DNA of 12,866 nt, from assembly GCA_020866945.1 (NCBI GenBank), contig JAJBVW010000177.1:1-12866 (forward strand). Reading direction: 5' to 3'. The translations under genes and the position numbers were made by a program. Under the pieces are notes generated by a model, which had not been told where the DNA came from, ran no database searches, and saw nothing but the letters and a program-made list of their open reading frames with translations. The DNA is from Oscillospiraceae bacterium (GTDB lineage Bacteria; Bacillota; Clostridia; Oscillospirales; Oscillospiraceae). Below, in pieces: positions 6,743-12,866 of the stretch; position 1 is the stretch's first letter; every line of letters begins with the position of its first letter.

Positions 6743-6766
6743 TTCGGCCCGGAATGGGGCGTCCCT

Positions 6767-7105
6767 GTGAAATATACTTCCTCCTTAAGAACTAACAACG
6801 ACTTTCGCCGGGTCTATAAGCGGGGGACGAGCGCCGTGCGTCCGTGTCTGGTATTATATGCCCGGAAAAACAAGAGACAGGAGAACCGCCTGGGTCTCAC
6901 CGTGACCACAAAAATCGGCAAGGCCCACACGCGCAATCGTGTGCGCCGCCGTCTGCGGGAGATATACCGCCTGCATGAGGCCGAGTTCCGGCCCGGCTAT
7001 GACTGGGTCATTGTGGCAAGAACGCGGGCGGTGCAGGCCAGCTATCAACGGCTGGAAAAGGAGCTTCTGTCCGCAAGCCAAGAGCTGGGGGCATCGCTGC
7101 ATTGA
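6767..7105 (+). CDS. rnpA: Ribonuclease P protein component
   Basis: RnpA is the protein subunit that helps the RNase P RNA cleave the 5' leader of precursor tRNAs. The 112-residue basic protein has the N-terminal SSLRTNNDFRRVYKRG pattern, the central NRLGLTVTTKIGKAHTRNR strand and helix, and the RNR motif RNRVRRRLRE at 56-65. It also has the later DWVIVARTRA strand. It starts at GTG 6767, 24 bases after the rpmH stop, with only a weak G-rich ribosome site (GGGG at 6756-6759). Translation may lean on ribosomes leaving rpmH. Its stop is overlapped by the start of yidD. Confidence 0.96.
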   Translation: MKYTSSLRTNNDFRRVYKRGTSAVRPCLVLYARKNKRQENRLGLTVTTKIGKAHTRNRVRRRLREIYRLHEAEFRPGYDWVIVARTRAVQASYQRLEKELLSASQELGASLH

Positions 7106-7320
7106 AGCGTGTGCTGCTGGCTATTGTGCGTTTCTACAGGAAGTATATATCCCCGGTAACGAAGCCGTGCTGCCGATTCATCCCCACCTGCAGCGAGTAT
7201 GCCCTGATAGCCATTGACCGCTACGGCGCCTGGAAGGGCGGCTGGCTGGCGCTCAAACGCATACTGCGGTGTCATCCATTCCATCGAGGGGAGCATGATT
7301 TCTACGATCCCGTTCCGTAA
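7102..7320 (+). CDS. yidD: Membrane protein insertion efficiency factor YidD
   Basis: YidD is a small membrane-associated protein that aids insertion of proteins by YidC; its biochemical role is not well defined. The 72 residues match the family: FYRKYISPVTKPCCRFIPTC at about 11-30, SEYALIAIDRYGAWKGG, then RILRCHPFHRGEHDFYDPVP. Cysteines C23, C24, C30 and C57 are present. The start is TTG at 7102-7104, which shares bases with the rnpA stop (TTGA). This position gives the normal N-terminus and implies translational coupling. yidC follows 20 bases later. Confidence 0.95.
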   Translation: MKRVLLAIVRFYRKYISPVTKPCCRFIPTCSEYALIAIDRYGAWKGGWLALKRILRCHPFHRGEHDFYDPVP

Positions 7321-7340
7321 CAAATGATTAGGAGAGTACT

Positions 7341-9746
7341 ATGTTAGAAGCGATTGCAAAACCATTTGGCAAGCTGATGCTCTGGTTTTACAACTGGACG
7401 GGCAACTACGGCGTAGCCGTTATCCTGTTCGCCCTGATTGTGAAGCTTATTATGCTGCCCTTCCAGCTAAAAAGCAAGAAGAGCATGATGCGTACCAGCC
7501 GTATGACCCCCCGGCTCAAGGAGCTGGAGAAAAAATACGGCAATGACCAGCAGAAATACCAACAGGAGGTCAGCAAGCTATACAAGGAGGAGGGCGTAAA
7601 CCCCATGTCGGGGTGCCTTTGGTCTCTGCTGCCCTATCCTATCCTGCTCGCCCTGTGGCGCGCCATCCGCTACCCGCTGACCACTATGATGGGCGTTTCC
7701 TCAGACCTTTTGTCTGAGGGCGGTGCCATCTACGAAAAGCTGATCGAGCTTGGTTATAACTTAGCCGATTATTCTACCAGAAATACAGCGGAGACCTATC
7801 AGCAAATCTTCCAGTCCCAGTTCATCACCGAGCATTTTTCGGACTTCTCTGGTCTGTCGGACAAGCTTCAGCCTCTGTCCTACAAATTCCTCGGCATGGA
7901 TCTGGGTCAAACGCCTAACTTCAGGGTTTGGGCCTGGGATTGGAGCAACCCATCCGTCTGGGGACCGGCCCTGGGACTTTTCCTGATCCCGGTGCTGGCA
8001 GCCGTACTGAGCTGGGCTTCCATGAAGGTCTCCATGGCGGCCCAGCCCCAGACCAAGGACACCCAGAGCACGAACGCCACTATGACGCTGATGATGCCGG
8101 TTATCTCCCTGTGGATCTGCCTCACCATGCCTGGTGTTATGGGCGTTTACTGGTGCGTCCAGTATGTCTTCTCCATGATTCAGGAGCTTATCCTGAATAA
8201 GATATTCAACCGCCAGTTGGATATTGAAGATGCAGACCGCATCGAGCGGGAGAAGGCCCGTGAGGCTGAACTGGAGGCAAAACGTCAGGCTACAGAGAAA
8301 CTGAAGGCCGAAGGGGCCACTACTGTCAATAAGAATACTTCCAAGAAAAAGCAGCAGGCCGCAGCCGCCCAAAAAGAGACGGAGCGGAAGGCTGCTGAGG
8401 CCCGCGCCGCCAAGCTGGCAAAGCGTGGACAGACAGGTGAAGAAGTGCCGCCCTCCCAGGTGGGGAATCGGCGCTATGCCCGCGGCCGGGCCTATGTTCC
8501 TGATCGCTACACTAATCCGGAGGAGGCAGAGGAAAAGACCGCAGCTGCCGCAGCTGAGAGCGAGGGGTATGTTGAGGATATGGCCGCAGCTGAGGAGGCC
8601 ATGACCGAGCCTGTTGCTTTGCCGGAGAACGAGGCATCTGCGGAGGAGAAGACAGCAGATGTAACCGCTGAGGAGATTCCCGAAGTGGAAGATTCCCAGG
8701 TTGAGCCTGTCGTGGAACATCCGTCTGAGGAAACGGAAATTCAATCGGAAGATATATCTGAAACAGAGAATGAAGATGCCGATGATGAGCCGCCCGTTGC
8801 GGCGCAAGCAGCCGAGGCTGCTGCACCAGCTGATCCATCTACGGCGGCGGATTACGATGACACAGCCGATGCAGACGCAGACGCACCGGCAGACGACAAT
8901 TACCGGAGGAATTTTGCAGCTATGCTTAAATCCATCGAAGTAAAAGCCAAGACCGCGGATGACGCCGTTTCCAAGGCGCTATCTCAGCTGGGCCTTGAGC
9001 GCGATGATATTTCAGTTGAGATTGTAGAACGCGGCAAAACTGGCTTTCTCGGTATAGGCGCTGTGGAGGCTGTTGTCCGCGTGACCTATGAAGCGCCGGA
9101 CGAACCGCAGCCTGTTCCAAGCGAAGAACCGGCACAAACGCCGGAATCCACACCTGCTTCAGACCAAAAGAAAGAAGAAAAGCCTGTGCTCAGCCAGGAG
9201 GCTACTGAGGCGGCGGAAGCTCCCGCGCCCCAAAGCAAAAAACAGCCGGACGGCACCCAGGCAGAGCGTACAGAGGCGTTTCTTAGCGGTTTGCTGGAAC
9301 GGATGGGCGTGGATGCGGAAATTGATATTTCTCCTCGTGAGGGCGGCGGTCTGAATGTCAATTTGTCCGGCCAGGGTATAGGCGCTGTAATTGGCCGCAG
9401 GGGAGAGACTCTGGACGCCATCCAGCACCTCACGAATTACGCCGTGAACCGGGGCAGCGAGCGCCGGGGACACATCAACGTGGATGCGGAGAATTACCGC
9501 GCCAAGCGGGAAGAATCCCTGGTACGGTTGGCGGAAAAAATGGCCGCTAAGGCGGTGAAATATCGCCGTAATATGGCTTTGGAGCCGATGAACTCCTATG
9601 AACGCCATGTGATACACACTGCTCTGCAGGACTATGAGGGTGTCACCACCAGCTCCGTCGGCGTTGAGCCAAATCGCCGTGTGGTCGTAACCTACGTTCG
9701 TCCGGAGGAAAAGGAAGAAAAGACCGATTATCAGGAGTGGTGCTGA
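7341..9746 (+). CDS. YidC membrane insertase fused to Jag/KhpB RNA-binding protein
   Basis: One 801-codon frame joins two normally separate neighbours. Residues 1-290 are YidC: NYGVAVILFALIVKLIMLPF (about 22-41, with K35 at the basic position of the hydrophilic groove), further membrane segments near 91-112, 208-230 and 246-282, and no lipoprotein signal. A charged, probably helical tail (290-370) and an acidic Ala/Glu-rich, low-complexity linker run to about 520. From M528 the sequence is a full Jag: Jag_N (MLKSIEVKAKTADDAVSKAL, KTGFLGIG), a second acidic linker, a KH domain with GRRG at 685-688, and an R3H domain with R755-x3-H759. Jag/KhpB binds RNA and affects cell elongation and division. 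The ribosome site is AGGAGAG at 7330-7336. Whether a fusion protein is made, or Jag is also started internally, cannot be told from DNA. Confidence 0.95.
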   Translation: MLEAIAKPFGKLMLWFYNWTGNYGVAVILFALIVKLIMLPFQLKSKKSMMRTSRMTPRLKELEKKYGNDQQKYQQEVSKLYKEEGVNPMSGCLWSLLPYPILLALWRAIRYPLTTMMGVSSDLLSEGGAIYEKLIELGYNLADYSTRNTAETYQQIFQSQFITEHFSDFSGLSDKLQPLSYKFLGMDLGQTPNFRVWAWDWSNPSVWGPALGLFLIPVLAAVLSWASMKVSMAAQPQTKDTQSTNATMTLMMPVISLWICLTMPGVMGVYWCVQYVFSMIQELILNKIFNRQLDIEDADRIEREKAREAELEAKRQATEKLKAEGATTVNKNTSKKKQQAAAAQKETERKAAEARAAKLAKRGQTGEEVPPSQVGNRRYARGRAYVPDRYTNPEEAEEKTAAAAAESEGYVEDMAAAEEAMTEPVALPENEASAEEKTADVTAEEIPEVEDSQVEPVVEHPSEETEIQSEDISETENEDADDEPPVAAQAAEAAAPADPSTAADYDDTADADADAPADDNYRRNFAAMLKSIEVKAKTADDAVSKALSQLGLERDDISVEIVERGKTGFLGIGAVEAVVRVTYEAPDEPQPVPSEEPAQTPESTPASDQKKEEKPVLSQEATEAAEAPAPQSKKQPDGTQAERTEAFLSGLLERMGVDAEIDISPREGGGLNVNLSGQGIGAVIGRRGETLDAIQHLTNYAVNRGSERRGHINVDAENYRAKREESLVRLAEKMAAKAVKYRRNMALEPMNSYERHVIHTALQDYEGVTTSSVGVEPNRRVVVTYVRPEEKEEKTDYQEWC
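8905..8924 (+). promoter_or_regulatory. jag: Internal ribosome site and ATG for the jag portion
   Basis: GGAGGA at 8905-8910 is followed after 11 bases by ATG at 8922-8924, in frame with the long reading frame. The encoded M528 is exactly the normal first residue of Jag_N. Initiation here would yield a free 274-residue Jag protein (8922-9746). The site looks like a retained gene start. Confidence 0.6.
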
Positions 9747-9791
9747 TACATTCGCCGCTCCTACGTCAAGAACACAGTGAGGCTTTTTTGA

Positions 9792-9822
9792 GGGGCCGGC
9801 CATAGGCCGGCCCCATTATTTT
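9792..9822 (+). terminator. GC-rich intrinsic terminator ending the rpmH cluster
   Basis: GGGGCCGGCC at 9792-9801 and GGCCGGCCCC at 9805-9814 form a perfect 10-base-pair stem around a 3-base ATA loop, followed by ATTATTTT. It ends 24 bases before the next gene, leaving little room for a new promoter, so read-through may feed the acyltransferase genes. Confidence 0.85.
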
Positions 9823-9846
9823 ACCGCATAAAGAGGAGGTGGGCCT

Positions 9847-11313
9847 GTGGTATTTTCCAGTGCGATTTTTCTGTTTGCGTTTCTGCCGGTGCTGTATGTT
9901 GTTTATCGACTGGTTCCGAACATTCGGGGAAAGAATTTCGTCCTTTTAGTTTTTAGTCTCATATCCTATGCTTTTGGAGATGTCGCCTATCTGCCGCTGC
10001 TGCTGGCCTCCGTCGTGATAAACTGGGGGGCAGGGCGGTTGCTGGGGGTTATGGCACCGAAAACTAAGGGGCGGTATATGGTTTTGTTCCTGACAGTGAC
10101 TGCAGACCTGGGGCTGATGGCGGTGTTCAAATATCTGGACTTTTTCATTGAAAACATCAACTCCCTGTTCGGCCTATCTATTCCACTTCCTGGTATTGCG
10201 CTGCCTTTGGGCATCAGTTTTTTCACCTTTACAGCTCTCAGCTATGTAATAGAGGTATACAGAAAGCCCAAGAATATGGAGCGAAATATTTTGAAAACCG
10301 GGCTGTATATATGTCTGTTCCCGACAATCCTCTCCGGCCCTATTGTTGGCTATAAGACTGCCGCGCCGCAGATAGAAAGCCGCGTCTGCACGCCGGAAAA
10401 GACAGCGGCAGGTCTTCGCCGCTTCATGTGCGGTATGGCAAAAAAGCTGCTGATTGCGGACACTGTGGGCGCTATGGTAGACACTATTTACGCCGGTTCC
10501 GTGCTGGACGCGCGCATTGCATGGCTTGGCGCCATAGGCTACGCGGTGCAGATACTGTTTGACTTTTCCGGCTATACGGATATGGCCCTGGGTCTTGGAA
10601 AGATGTTCGGTTTCGATTTCCCTGAAAACTTCGACCGGCCTTATACAGCCTTGGGGATGACGGATTTCTGGAAACGCTGGCACATTAGCCTGACCACATG
10701 GTTCCGCAATTATCTCTATATGCCTTTGGTTATGAGCAAACCCATGCAGAGGCTTTATAAAAAATGGGCCGCCAAATATGGGCGGCCAAAGGCCAATAAG
10801 CTGTCCGTTCTGATTCCGACAACGGTGGTCTGGCTCCTAACCGGACTATGGCACGGAGCGGATTGGAGCTATGTTCTGTGGGGACTGTGGCATGGGCTGT
10901 TCTGTCTGCTGGAGGGAGTGGGCATCCTCCGAACCAAAAAGCTGGAAGAGAGCGCCCCTGGCAGGGCCGTGCTGCATATTTATACATGGCTTGTAGTGCT
11001 GCTTGGAACAGTGCTGTTCCGCTCTGGTTCCATGGAGCAGGCGGGGCAGATGCTTTCTGCTATGTTCACAGGCTGGAGTTTTTCTGCCTTGGGGACACTG
11101 GAGATTCAGCAGATGCTTACCGGCCTGTGCGTGTTCTGCCTGGCTTTTGGCATTCTGGCCTCCACGATGAAAGCACCAAAGCTGAAAAATAGACTTCTGG
11201 CCGCAAAATGGGCGGAACCAGTCTCCTATGTTGTTTGCACAGGGCTATTTGTTCTGTGTGTTATGAGCATGGCGCAGAGCGGCTTTCAGCCGTTCATCTA
11301 CCAGCAGTTTTAA
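9847..11313 (+). CDS. MBOAT family O-acyltransferase (AlgI/DltB-like)
   Basis: A polytopic membrane protein of 488 residues with about ten hydrophobic segments. It would transfer acyl, usually acetyl, groups across the membrane to an extracellular polymer. The start MVFSSAIFLFAFLPVLYVVY is typical of this branch. Family motifs are FDFPENFDRPY near 258, DFWKRWHISLTTWFRNYLYMPL with H279, and LTGLWHGADWSYVLWGLWHG with the invariant histidine H336. Translation starts at GTG 9847, five bases after AGGAGGTG (9834-9841). The next gene encodes an AlgX/AlgJ-like SGNH protein; such pairs O-acetylate alginate, cellulose or cell-wall glycans in other bacteria. The acceptor polymer here is unknown. DltB is less likely because no dltA, dltC or dltD gene is adjacent. 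Confidence 0.92.
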   Translation: MVFSSAIFLFAFLPVLYVVYRLVPNIRGKNFVLLVFSLISYAFGDVAYLPLLLASVVINWGAGRLLGVMAPKTKGRYMVLFLTVTADLGLMAVFKYLDFFIENINSLFGLSIPLPGIALPLGISFFTFTALSYVIEVYRKPKNMERNILKTGLYICLFPTILSGPIVGYKTAAPQIESRVCTPEKTAAGLRRFMCGMAKKLLIADTVGAMVDTIYAGSVLDARIAWLGAIGYAVQILFDFSGYTDMALGLGKMFGFDFPENFDRPYTALGMTDFWKRWHISLTTWFRNYLYMPLVMSKPMQRLYKKWAAKYGRPKANKLSVLIPTTVVWLLTGLWHGADWSYVLWGLWHGLFCLLEGVGILRTKKLEESAPGRAVLHIYTWLVVLLGTVLFRSGSMEQAGQMLSAMFTGWSFSALGTLEIQQMLTGLCVFCLAFGILASTMKAPKLKNRLLAAKWAEPVSYVVCTGLFVLCVMSMAQSGFQPFIYQQF

Positions 11314-11331
11314 GAGGGGTGGTATGATAGC

Positions 11332-12651
11332 ATGAAAAGAGTGCTGTGTATTGTATTCATCGTCCTGTTTTTTGCCGCCTGTCTGATTCCCACAGTGGGA
11401 CTGGCCATCAACGGCCCTTCGGAGGCGGCAGCCAACGAAGCCCCCGTGTCAAAGCTGCGTCTGATAAAGACGAATGGGTCGATCAATACGAGCTTTTTAT
11501 CCGATTTACAGACCTATGTCTCCAACGGGTTCTATCTGCGATTGAATCTGATAACCGCATGGGATAAGCTGTGCGCTAACGTGTTTCATACCTCCGCCAA
11601 TGAGGATGTTCTTATCGGCCCGGATGGCTGGCTGTTTTATGGTGCGGCGGTAGACGGCATTTCCGGTGCGAATCAGCTCACAGACCGGGAAATCTGGTGC
11701 AGCGCCCGCAGCCTGTACCTGATGCAGGAATACGCAGAAAGCCAGGGAGCAGCATTTGTTTTTGCGGTTCCCTGCGGAAAATATACTCTCTATCCTGAGC
11801 ACGCCCCTGACTATGTCACTGTGGCAGAGAGCAGCAATCTCTCCCGACTGACAACGGTTCTGGATGAGCAGGGGGTGAACTACGCTGACCTTTACACGGC
11901 CTTCTCCGCTGTAGACGAGGAGCTATATTGGAAGTGGGACAGTCACTGGAACAGTAAGGGCGCGGCCCTGGCGGCTGATGTTATTCTGGCCTCTGTTGGG
12001 ATGGAGAGCGATTATTTTTCCGGCCCCTTTACGGCGGAGGCGAATCATCTGGGCGATTTATATGAGATGCTCTATCCCACTGGCACAGAGCTGGAGATGG
12101 ATTATGCATGGAGCGAGGGTTTTACGTTCACTTATACCAGCAGCTTTGGTAATTATGACGATGTTACAATCAAAACCGCCAATGAGGATGGGACAGGCTC
12201 TCTTCTCATGTTCCGGGATTCCTCTGGCCGCAATCTTTATCCCTATATGGCCCAGAGCTTCGCGACAGCCTGGTTCTCCCGACTGCGCAGCTATCGCCTG
12301 GACTACATTGCGCAGCAGCAAGCGGACGTAGTTGTCATAGAGCTTGCGGAGCGGACGCTGGATTATATTCTGGAATACCCCGCCGTATATCCCGCACCGG
12401 AAAGAAATGAAAGCGTTCTGAGCGATGCGTCAAAAGCAGAGAGTGTCCTTACTGCCGACGAATCAGATGAAACGCTGGAAGGCTATTTTCAGTTGACCGG
12501 CACGCTGCCTGAAACCGCTGTGGACTCTCCCGTGTATATCCTGACAGCCAATGGTACAGTGTATGAGGCCATCCCAAATGAAGGATCCTTCACAGCCTGG
12601 CTGCCCACAGACACGGACTGGGAGACGGCTGCGGTGTATGTATTTCAGTGA
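11332..12651 (+). CDS. Secreted AlgX/AlgJ-like SGNH O-acetyltransferase partner
   Basis: A 439-residue exported or membrane-anchored protein. Residues 1-27 (KR, then VLCIVFIVLFFAACLI) form a signal peptide or anchor; the C17 context is a poor lipobox. DVLIGPDGWLFYGA near 92-105 is the common opening of AlgX/AlgJ domains. The Asp-His pair is in WDSHWNSKGA (D203, H205), and LMFRDSSGRN (296-300) supplies the likely nucleophile S297. Residues after about 365 form a separate extension ending GSFTAWLPTDTDWETAAVYVFQ. It begins 18 bases after the MBOAT stop, behind GAGGGGTGG (11314-11322). In the expected two-step scheme the MBOAT protein passes acetyl groups outward and this protein transfers them to the glycan. 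The substrate is not indicated. Confidence 0.87.
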   Translation: MKRVLCIVFIVLFFAACLIPTVGLAINGPSEAAANEAPVSKLRLIKTNGSINTSFLSDLQTYVSNGFYLRLNLITAWDKLCANVFHTSANEDVLIGPDGWLFYGAAVDGISGANQLTDREIWCSARSLYLMQEYAESQGAAFVFAVPCGKYTLYPEHAPDYVTVAESSNLSRLTTVLDEQGVNYADLYTAFSAVDEELYWKWDSHWNSKGAALAADVILASVGMESDYFSGPFTAEANHLGDLYEMLYPTGTELEMDYAWSEGFTFTYTSSFGNYDDVTIKTANEDGTGSLLMFRDSSGRNLYPYMAQSFATAWFSRLRSYRLDYIAQQQADVVVIELAERTLDYILEYPAVYPAPERNESVLSDASKAESVLTADESDETLEGYFQLTGTLPETAVDSPVYILTANGTVYEAIPNEGSFTAWLPTDTDWETAAVYVFQ

Positions 12652-12657
12652 AGTAAT

Positions 12658-12701
12658 AATTACCCGTGCAGTTCAATTCCTGCCCGGGTGATTGGTTATT
12701 A
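12658..12701 (+). terminator. Hairpin downstream of the SGNH gene, possible terminator
   Basis: ACCCG at 12662-12666 pairs with CGGGT at 12685-12689, and GCAG at 12668-12671 with CTGC at 12680-12683. One T/C mismatch separates the helices, the loop is TTCAATTC, and AAT/ATT pairs extend the base. The downstream sequence TTGGTTATTAT is only moderately T-rich, and no run of Ts follows on either strand. It may serve both this gene and a convergent gene on the minus strand. Confidence 0.45.
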
Positions 12702-12819
12702 TCTCTGTCGTTACAGATTAGTGTTTTAGTGTTGGCGATAAGCAGCCCGAGTAATGTCAGCATGATAATGAACAGTACCACTAAAAAATTTTTCTCCGAT
12801 CTCCGTGTTCAGGCCCTCC

Positions 12820-12866
12820 TCACCGGGCCAGCTGCTTTTCCAACCAGGAGAGGACATCATCCCAAA
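12820..12866 (-). CDS. Possible C-terminus of a minus-strand gene, partial
   Basis: From the window edge on the minus strand one frame reads WDDVLSWLEKQLAR and then stops at TGA (12822-12820). The composition looks like an amphipathic C-terminal helix of a real protein, and a convergent gene would suit the intergenic hairpin upstream. Fourteen codons are too few to name a family, and other frames in this stretch are also partly open. No function is proposed. Confidence 0.35.
   Translation of the reverse strand, partial: WDDVLSWLEKQLAR

Noticed and set aside
7761..8807. Minus-strand open frame of 348 codons opposite yidC
   Set aside because: It is antisense to YidC membrane segments and the Ala/Glu linker; its Leu/Arg-rich product is a composition shadow.
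8281..8900. Repeat array or CRISPR-like tract in the GCC/GAG-rich stretch
   Set aside because: It shows no regular period or spaced direct repeats; it is low-complexity codons for an acidic Ala/Glu linker.
11324..11335. Three-codon frame ATG-ATA-GCA-TGA overlapping the SGNH start by ATGA
   Set aside because: The ribosome site GAGGGGTGG ends one base before this ATG, too close to initiate there, and is correctly spaced for the ATG at 11332.
12652..12720. Possible tRNA gene suggested by the GTTCAATTCC stretch
   Set aside because: No D-arm, anticodon arm or 5' acceptor strand can be placed upstream within tRNA length; the upstream bases code for the end of the SGNH protein.

Overview
The window looks like the chromosome of a spore-forming, probably anaerobic Firmicute of the class Clostridia, most likely an Oscillospiraceae-type gut bacterium. 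This rests on moderately high GC coding sequence, a SpoIIR sporulation gene, single-chain biotin pyruvate carboxylase, the QueH type of epoxyqueuosine reductase, a TPP-riboswitch-controlled ThiT, and Shine-Dalgarno sites ahead of almost every gene. The lineage is inferred from gene content and protein style, not from a database search.

Region 1 (1-4233, +): pyruvate carboxylase, complete from biotin carboxylase through carboxyltransferase to the biotinyl domain, followed 120 bases later by a small protein that reads as a divergent biotin protein ligase with altered signature motifs. The pair looks like a carboxylase with a dedicated, degenerate or sensory ligase-like partner.

Region 2 (4230-5616): spoIIR on the minus strand, tail to tail with the ligase-like gene (the two stop codons share a CTAG). 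Its 5' end lies in a long hairpin that has a T-tract on the plus strand. queH then runs on the plus strand from its own extended -10 promoter.

Region 3 (5591-6461, +): a promoter embedded in the last codons of queH drives a TPP riboswitch, a terminator-type expression platform and thiT, the thiamine S component of an ECF transporter. A good intrinsic terminator closes the unit.

Region 4 (6483-9822, +): a perfect consensus promoter drives rpmH-rnpA-yidD-yidC/jag, the ribosomal protein L34, RNase P protein and membrane insertase cluster. The standout is that yidC and jag (khpB), normally adjacent separate genes, form one 801-codon reading frame here. A ribosome binding site and ATG for jag remain inside it, and a TAC codon sits where a stop would be expected. 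A GC-rich terminator ends the cluster. dnaA and mnmE/mnmG, common neighbours in Firmicutes, are absent from the two flanks.

Region 5 (9847-12651, +): an MBOAT O-acyltransferase and a secreted AlgX/AlgJ-like SGNH protein, a two-gene module of the type that O-acetylates extracellular or cell-wall polysaccharide. The window ends with a hairpin-containing intergenic stretch and a possible C-terminus of a minus-strand gene.

No mobile element, CRISPR array, rRNA or tRNA gene was found.
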